A DNA stretch of 38,532 nt from an uncultured Alteromonadaceae bacterium (lineage in GTDB: Bacteria > Pseudomonadota > Gammaproteobacteria > Enterobacterales > Alteromonadaceae): positions 1 to 38,532 of the forward strand of contig CALKGI010000066.1 of assembly GCA_938085045.1 (NCBI GenBank). Direction: 5' to 3'. Positions 34,415 through 38,532 of this stretch are shown piece after piece (position 1 is the stretch's first letter; every line of letters starts with the position of its first letter). Below the pieces are notes generated by a model. That model did no database searches, had not been told where the DNA came from, and saw nothing but the letters and a program-made list of their open reading frames with translations. Position numbers and translations under genes: made by a program.

Positions 34415-34716
34415 AATTCATCCATCTTTAAAATTAAAAAACACTGGCTTTCCAGTGACGCTGCGTACCGGCTAACTTGCATTTTGGTACACGGCTTTAG
34501 ACTATCACATTTAATGAAAAGATTATAAATATCAATTAGTTGTACTTTTATTGTTCAAGCGCAAAATTTATGATGACGCTCTTTTACTTTTGAGTTTTAT
34601 TTTCAGACTGTCAGTCTGATGAATACAAAATGAAAACATGCGCCAAAAAATGCGAGGCGGTAAATTACCCGCCATGACCTATACTTTGAGGTAACGACCC
34701 TCTTGGAGATTGAGCG
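34415..34716. promoter_or_regulatory. Divergent intergenic region with dyad at 34603-34619
   Basis: This 302-base gap holds no gene. It should contain promoters for the esterase (leftward) and lipoprotein (rightward). TCAGACT-GTC-AGTCTGA at 34603-34619 is a perfect 7-bp inverted repeat, suggesting an operator of the TetR type, though no regulator gene is adjacent. A near-palindrome around GGCGGTAA and TTACCCGCC lies at about 34655-34673. Confidence 0.35.
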
Positions 34717-35667
34717 ATGAAAAAGCTTATTACACTGTTAATTGCGGCGGCTTTAAGCGGCTGTGGTGGTGGCGGTAGAGATAACGGAGAATTAGACTGT
34801 ACTGTTTTGGGCGCTACGCCACCGCGCAATAACAATCAAATGTTTGATCTTGAGATAGCCAACGACACCTTATTTTATGTTGAAGGTAACGTGTTGTTTC
34901 GCTGGGGTTTTTCAGGTCAAAGTGTGTTTATTGGCTTTCCCAACGGCGGCTTATTTGGACTGGGTGAGCATGTTGCCACCTTCGATAAATTCTATGGCAA
35001 CGAAGGTGAAATAACAGGTGTAGATATGCTACCGGGCACACCTTCTGGCTTCACCCTTAACGAAGCCATTTACAGTGTGCACGATGGCAGCCTCTTCAAA
35101 CTCAATGCGGCACTTGAACAACAAACCATAGATTTAGTTGATGCCACCAGTCAATTGGCAACCGGCCAACAAGTCATCAGGGCTTTTGAAGTGAAAGACG
35201 GATTATTGATGATGGTCAGCAATGACACTGGCGAGTTGTCAACCATACTCCACACCCAAGGTGCCAATACGGTTTTATTAGACAATTGGATTGACGATAT
35301 CACCCTCAGTGCCGATCAAAACCAGTTATTTCTATCTAGCAGCGCTAAAAACAAAATTGCGGTGTTTGATTATAAATTAGGTACCACTACAGAATTTACA
35401 GACTTACAAGTCTCGACCTTGTTCAATCTAAATAATCAAATATTGTATGCCTCAGGCAGCGAACTTTATAAATACAACACGTCAACCCAGCTATTTGACC
35501 CAACCAGTTTACCCAATGATTTGGGACAGATTAACGATGCCGAGCACTACAACGGCGAAGATTACCTTGCTACTCAATCAGGTATTTGGCAGGTCAATTT
35601 AACCACCAATAGTGCTTCGTTAATAATCGGCGTACAACCTAACCCACTAAACACCTGCTCGAACTAG
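34717..35667 (+). CDS. Lipoprotein of unknown function
   Basis: I do not recognise a family. It has 316 residues with a lipoprotein signal: MKKLITLLIAAALSGCGGGG, where LSGC is the lipobox and the Cys at 16 would be acylated. The rest has repeating hydrophobic strand-turn patterns (LEIANDTLFYVEGNVLFRW, LYASGSELYKY, ITLSADQNQLFLSS) compatible with a beta-propeller of the kind found in cell-surface proteins. The residue after +1 is Gly, not Asp, so outer-membrane sorting is likely. GGAG eight bases ahead supports the ATG. Two further Cys lie at about residue 26 and near the C-terminus. Confidence 0.75.
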   Translation: MKKLITLLIAAALSGCGGGGRDNGELDCTVLGATPPRNNNQMFDLEIANDTLFYVEGNVLFRWGFSGQSVFIGFPNGGLFGLGEHVATFDKFYGNEGEITGVDMLPGTPSGFTLNEAIYSVHDGSLFKLNAALEQQTIDLVDATSQLATGQQVIRAFEVKDGLLMMVSNDTGELSTILHTQGANTVLLDNWIDDITLSADQNQLFLSSSAKNKIAVFDYKLGTTTEFTDLQVSTLFNLNNQILYASGSELYKYNTSTQLFDPTSLPNDLGQINDAEHYNGEDYLATQSGIWQVNLTTNSASLIIGVQPNPLNTCSN

Positions 35668-35795
35668 CATCATCACCTAACCCTAAATTCGCTGTTACAA
35701 CACATAGCAGCGGATTGATGGATAACAAAAGCCCAAGTATGTTATCGTTTGCCCATCTGGTATCTGTCACCAACCCCCCAATAAAAAGGTTCCCC

Positions 35796-36116
35796 ATGAG
35801 AATTCAATCTAATGTCGGTGTATTCGACATCATCGGCCATATTATCATTTGGTTTTTCTTAACCCTATTTACCTTGGGCATCGCGCTGTTTTTCTTCCCT
35901 TATTCTTTTTCCAAATTCATCATCAACCGCAGTGAATTAACCGACGATCAAGGTTTTACCCAGCCCATGTGCTGCGAAACCGATGTATTTAGCAATTTTG
36001 GCCATGTTATTTTGTGGATGATCATCTCGATTCTCACGCTGGGTTTGGGTTACGCATTTTACTTTTATAAGGTGTGGAACTATTCACTCAACCACACCTA
36101 CATAGGTTCGCGTTAA
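35796..36116 (+). CDS. Small membrane protein, DUF6693-like
   Basis: Protein of 106 residues with two blocks of hydrophobic sequence (about 10-40 and 65-95), each of the form GHIIIWFFLTLFTLGIALFF and GHVILWMIISILTLGLGYAF. The duplicated G-H-x2-x-W pattern suggests an internal repeat, each half with one or two helices. It resembles the DUF6693 family of unknown function. The ATG at 35796 is chosen because AAAAGG lies ahead; the long upstream in-frame extension from 35715 has no conserved feature. Its TAA overlaps the next start by one base (TAATG), so the acetyltransferase is translationally coupled. Confidence 0.6.
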   Translation: MRIQSNVGVFDIIGHIIIWFFLTLFTLGIALFFFPYSFSKFIINRSELTDDQGFTQPMCCETDVFSNFGHVILWMIISILTLGLGYAFYFYKVWNYSLNHTYIGSR

Positions 36117-36682
36117 TGGCCAAATTAAACTTACCAACACTGCAAACCGACAGGTTAACCCTTAATAGGATCACCCTTGACGACGTGCCTGCAATGTTCG
36201 AATTATTCTCGAACGAAGCTGTTGTTGCCTATTATAATCTGGCGAAATTCACCGACATTGCTCAGGCCCAAACGCTAATTGAAGCGCTGAAAACCCAGTT
36301 TGATGCCAACAATGGTGTACGCTGGGCTATTCGGCAAAAAGGCAATAGCCGCCTAATTGGCAGTTGCGGTTTTAATTCTTTTAATGAAAGATCTCGCAGC
36401 ACAGTCATAGGTTATGACCTATTACCAGATTTTTGGGGCAAAGGCATCGCCTTTGAAGCGGTCAACGCCATGATCTCAAGCCTTTATAAAGAGCAAATCA
36501 TCGACTTCCCTATTAATCGCATTCAGGCTGATACAGTACCTGGTAATGACGCCTCCGAAAAACTGCTGTTAAAACTCGGTTTTGAAAAAGAAGGCCTAAG
36601 ACGCCAAAGCGGTTATTGGAAAGATGCCTATCACGACCTCAATTGTTTTAGTCTAATCAAAAGCGATTTTTTGGTGCGTTAA
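36116..36682 (+). CDS. GNAT N-acetyltransferase, RimJ/RimL type
   Basis: Acetyl-CoA-dependent acetyltransferase of 188 residues. Typical sequence includes LQTDRLTLNRITLDDVPAMF, IGSCGFNSF, GYDLLPDFWGKGIAFEAV (the GKG loop binds acetyl-CoA), and ADTVPGNDASEKLLLKLGF. The group acetylates protein N-termini, ribosomal proteins or small molecules; the substrate here is unknown. The start codon overlaps the previous stop by one base. Confidence 0.88.
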   Translation: MAKLNLPTLQTDRLTLNRITLDDVPAMFELFSNEAVVAYYNLAKFTDIAQAQTLIEALKTQFDANNGVRWAIRQKGNSRLIGSCGFNSFNERSRSTVIGYDLLPDFWGKGIAFEAVNAMISSLYKEQIIDFPINRIQADTVPGNDASEKLLLKLGFEKEGLRRQSGYWKDAYHDLNCFSLIKSDFLVR

Positions 36683-36824
36683 ACTTGTTCGGCATGATGG
36701 TTAAAACAGACGAGAAAAAGGGCGCCGAAAAAACTGGCAAGAACGAAACCAACTTAGTATTGATGGCAAAGCAACAGGCATCATTGAGTGATGCTTAATT
36801 TAAGTAAATAAGAAATTAGAAACG

Positions 36825-37292
36825 ATGAAAAAATGTAAATCTTGCGTTCAAGAGATTGACGAAAAAGCCTCAAAATGCCCCAATTGTCAGGCCTATCAAA
36901 ATTGGTATAAAAACCCGCAATATCTCAGTTTTATTGTATTCCTGCCTTTTATATTTTATATGTGGTTTAGCTTAGGTCTGTTTTCCAACATTAAATATGA
37001 AGACTACATCGGCCAGTTCAGTGCAACTGAAGTCTCAACAAATAAGCTCAACGGCAAGCGTGTTCACACCTACGAGATTGCCAACAATACAGATAAGAAA
37101 TGGAACCATATCGGCTATGAATTAACCGCCTTGGATGAACAAAACAAAGTGCTCATCGTCATCACCGGCAGCATTTACGATTTTGTCGTTCAACCCAATT
37201 CATCAACCCTAATGTCGGTTACGGTTAAAGAGCGCATTAACGCTGCAAAGTGGCAATTTAAGATCTCTAATCTGCGGCATGAAAGGTATTAG
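36825..37292 (+). CDS. Zinc-ribbon membrane-anchored protein
   Basis: Protein of 155 residues. A zinc ribbon at the N-terminus has C4-x2-C7 and C18-x2-C21 (KKCKSCVQE, KCPNCQAY). One membrane helix follows (about 34-54, FIVFLPFIFYMWFSLGLF), then a C-terminal domain of about 95 residues with beta strands (RVHTYEIANNTDKKWNHIGYE). The domain is a plausible FxLYD-like extracytoplasmic fold, but I cannot name the family. It stands alone with no strong ribosome site. The function is unknown. Confidence 0.65.
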   Translation: MKKCKSCVQEIDEKASKCPNCQAYQNWYKNPQYLSFIVFLPFIFYMWFSLGLFSNIKYEDYIGQFSATEVSTNKLNGKRVHTYEIANNTDKKWNHIGYELTALDEQNKVLIVITGSIYDFVVQPNSSTLMSVTVKERINAAKWQFKISNLRHERY

Positions 37293-37307
37293 TGAGTTGT
37301 TTTTAAC

Positions 37308-37477
37308 CTAACCTAACCCCCCCGCCTGAAACTGCGTAGGCGTCATGCCAAACTCGGCTTTAAAGCAAGCTGAAAAATACGAGGCTGACGTAAACCCACC
37401 TGTTCGAAAACCTGACTGATACGCAACCCACTTTTGATAAGTTTGGCCGCCTCATCGAGGCGGTAACGGCGCAAGTT
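37308..37477 (-). pseudogene. Remnant of an AraC-family regulator, C-terminal end with frameshift
   Basis: On the minus strand the sequence encodes NLRRYRLDEAAKLIKSGLRI then SQVFEQVG, typical of an AraC second helix-turn-helix. After a one-base loss near 37394 the other frame continues FTSASYFSACFKAEFGMTP, TQFQAG and a stop at 37308. A TAA lies in frame just upstream, and the ligand-binding half is gone. It is 18 bases past the end of the next gene. It is a decayed fragment, not functional. Confidence 0.85.
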
Positions 37478-37495
37478 GGCGTTTTAGGATGGAAG

Positions 37496-38532
37496 CTAGT
37501 TAAGTTTTTTCAGCGCTGCCAATAACTTAGGCGGTATACGATTTTTGATGTCATTTTTTTGCGACTCAAAAGCAATTTGCTTACGTAAATCAGCCATCAT
37601 ATCGGGTATGCCTTCAATAAATTGGCTGAAGTATTGTTTGTAATCCAAATCACCGAAGGCAGTATTGGCCTTGAACACCAATTGCATTTCTTGCGACATG
37701 CTTTTAATCGCCTTTTTAATCGAACCTTGTTGTTTAATGTTGTCTGTGATCACCTGATTAAGCGACTGCTTTTCATCAATAATATACGGCACATTGTAAA
37801 ACGCCGCATACGCGCCTTTTGGCATCGCTTTTTCGCCCTTTTCAATCACATCGAACACTTCTTTGAGTGACTTGTATATCGCATCACTGGGCTGCTTTAG
37901 TTGGCTGTTTTGCTCGACAATACCCGACATTTCACTGCTACCTATGGTGGCGAACAATTGCTTATCTGAACGAATGACAAATTTATCGCCGAGGCTGTTA
38001 ATCACATTAATACCTGTCATGGTGCCATCGTTGTTATGTAAAAACTGAGTCAAAGCACCTGATACCGCCGAACCTTCACCGCGTTCTTTGTCTGTTTTTT
38101 TATCTTTGGCCTTGCTGTCAGGGTCTTCCATTTTGAGCACAAAGCTGTCGATTTGTGAGCGTGGCACTCTTAAATGCCCCGCCGAAAACGCATCAGACAA
38201 GTAGTGGTCGGCAAAGGCGTTGGCAAAAATGGCCAAGCGAACCATTCTATCTTTAGACATATTGATGAAATAACGCTGTGAAAACTTTTTACGAGGAAAC
38301 AACTTAGGCATCTTGCGATATTTTGATGACAGTTTCTTTTTGTAGTCAGACTTAGCAACAATCTTTTTTAACTGTTTTGTTCGCGCTTCACAGCCTTTTT
38401 TATCCTGTTTTTTTTCTTCATCTGTGCATTTTAGATAGGCGAGTTTGGCAAACCACAGCGCCTTACCATGCATTTCAATGTACTTGGTGATGTTGTGCCA
38501 AGCAAAATGGCTGTAGTTGTCGTGAGCCAAAG
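37496..38532 (-). CDS. Phospholipase C/P1 nuclease-like zinc protein (5' end outside window)
   Basis: At least 344 residues; the frame is open to the right edge, so the N-terminus is missing. The visible start has HDNYSHFAWHNITKYIEMHGKA, and later ANAFADHYLSDAFSAGHLRVP, which matches the His/Asp zinc-binding pattern of the phospholipase C/P1 nuclease fold. A Lys-rich insert lies between these motifs. The C-terminal half (LHNNDGTMTGINVINSLGDK onward) is not known to me. The enzyme would probably be exported, but the signal region is off the window. Confidence 0.6.
   Translation of the reverse strand, partial: LAHDNYSHFAWHNITKYIEMHGKALWFAKLAYLKCTDEEKKQDKKGCEARTKQLKKIVAKSDYKKKLSSKYRKMPKLFPRKKFSQRYFINMSKDRMVRLAIFANAFADHYLSDAFSAGHLRVPRSQIDSFVLKMEDPDSKAKDKKTDKERGEGSAVSGALTQFLHNNDGTMTGINVINSLGDKFVIRSDKQLFATIGSSEMSGIVEQNSQLKQPSDAIYKSLKEVFDVIEKGEKAMPKGAYAAFYNVPYIIDEKQSLNQVITDNIKQQGSIKKAIKSMSQEMQLVFKANTAFGDLDYKQYFSQFIEGIPDMMADLRKQIAFESQKNDIKNRIPPKLLAALKKLN

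Noticed and set aside
36697..36798. 33-codon frame starting MVKTDEKKGAEKT
   Set aside because: It is short and Lys-rich with no clear ribosome site or conservation evidence; it could be chance or a gene remnant.

Overview
The window looks like chromosomal DNA of a marine gammaproteobacterium, most likely Alteromonadales-like. This is inferred from the gene order gpmI-envC-ctpA-yibQ, the DUF5610 and DUF4173 proteins, the moderately AT-leaning codon use and the strongly gammaproteobacterial nitrate reductase. I cannot name the genus. No rRNA, tRNA, CRISPR array, complete insertion sequence or prophage was found.

Layout. Positions 1-7117 hold the respiratory nitrate reductase operon narGHJI (narG cut by the left edge) plus a parvulin-type peptidyl-prolyl isomerase, with a small array of GTAG-headed palindromic (REP-like) repeats between narI and the isomerase. 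Positions 7279-8734 are a promoter and three translationally coupled PixA/AidA-type inclusion-body protein paralogues. An NAD(P)-dependent succinate-semialdehyde dehydrogenase (8863-10341, minus) is followed by a gene graveyard at about 10450-12085: a LysR gene with an internal deletion, a truncated RhuM-like gene and the 3' part of a serine beta-lactamase-type gene. Next come a DUF6172 gene, a HigBA-type toxin-antitoxin pair, a DUF4173 membrane protein, an OmpR-type two-component system, and a MerR regulator behind a frameshifted partner gene under a MerR-type promoter.

Positions 18424-23441 are the conserved core block gpmI-envC-ctpA-yibQ (glycolysis plus septal peptidoglycan splitting). 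After it lie a single-HKD phospholipase D-like protein, a repeat-rich spacer and a DUF5610 protein. At 25390-28764 a possible sigma-54 promoter with an upstream dyad precedes a LolD/MacB-like ATPase and an ADOP-type duplicated permease. A REPIN-like inverted repeat pair and a 1099-residue tricorn-like S41 protease with a signal peptide follow.

The most unusual stretch is 32438-33286: one promoter, a degenerate copy, and two nearly identical 54-residue peptide genes, each ending in three GVDPD octapeptide repeats after an LKAGG motif. Each gene has the same hairpin in front of its ribosome site, and the unit ends with a structured 3' region and a strong terminator. It looks like a multi-core secreted peptide or RiPP-like precursor cassette beside an exporter and a protease, but no modification enzyme is seen in the window and any link between these genes is inference.

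The right end holds an esterase fused to a chitin-binding-type module, a lipoprotein, a small membrane protein coupled to a GNAT acetyltransferase, a zinc-ribbon membrane protein, an AraC gene remnant and a phospholipase C/P1 nuclease-like protein cut by the right edge.
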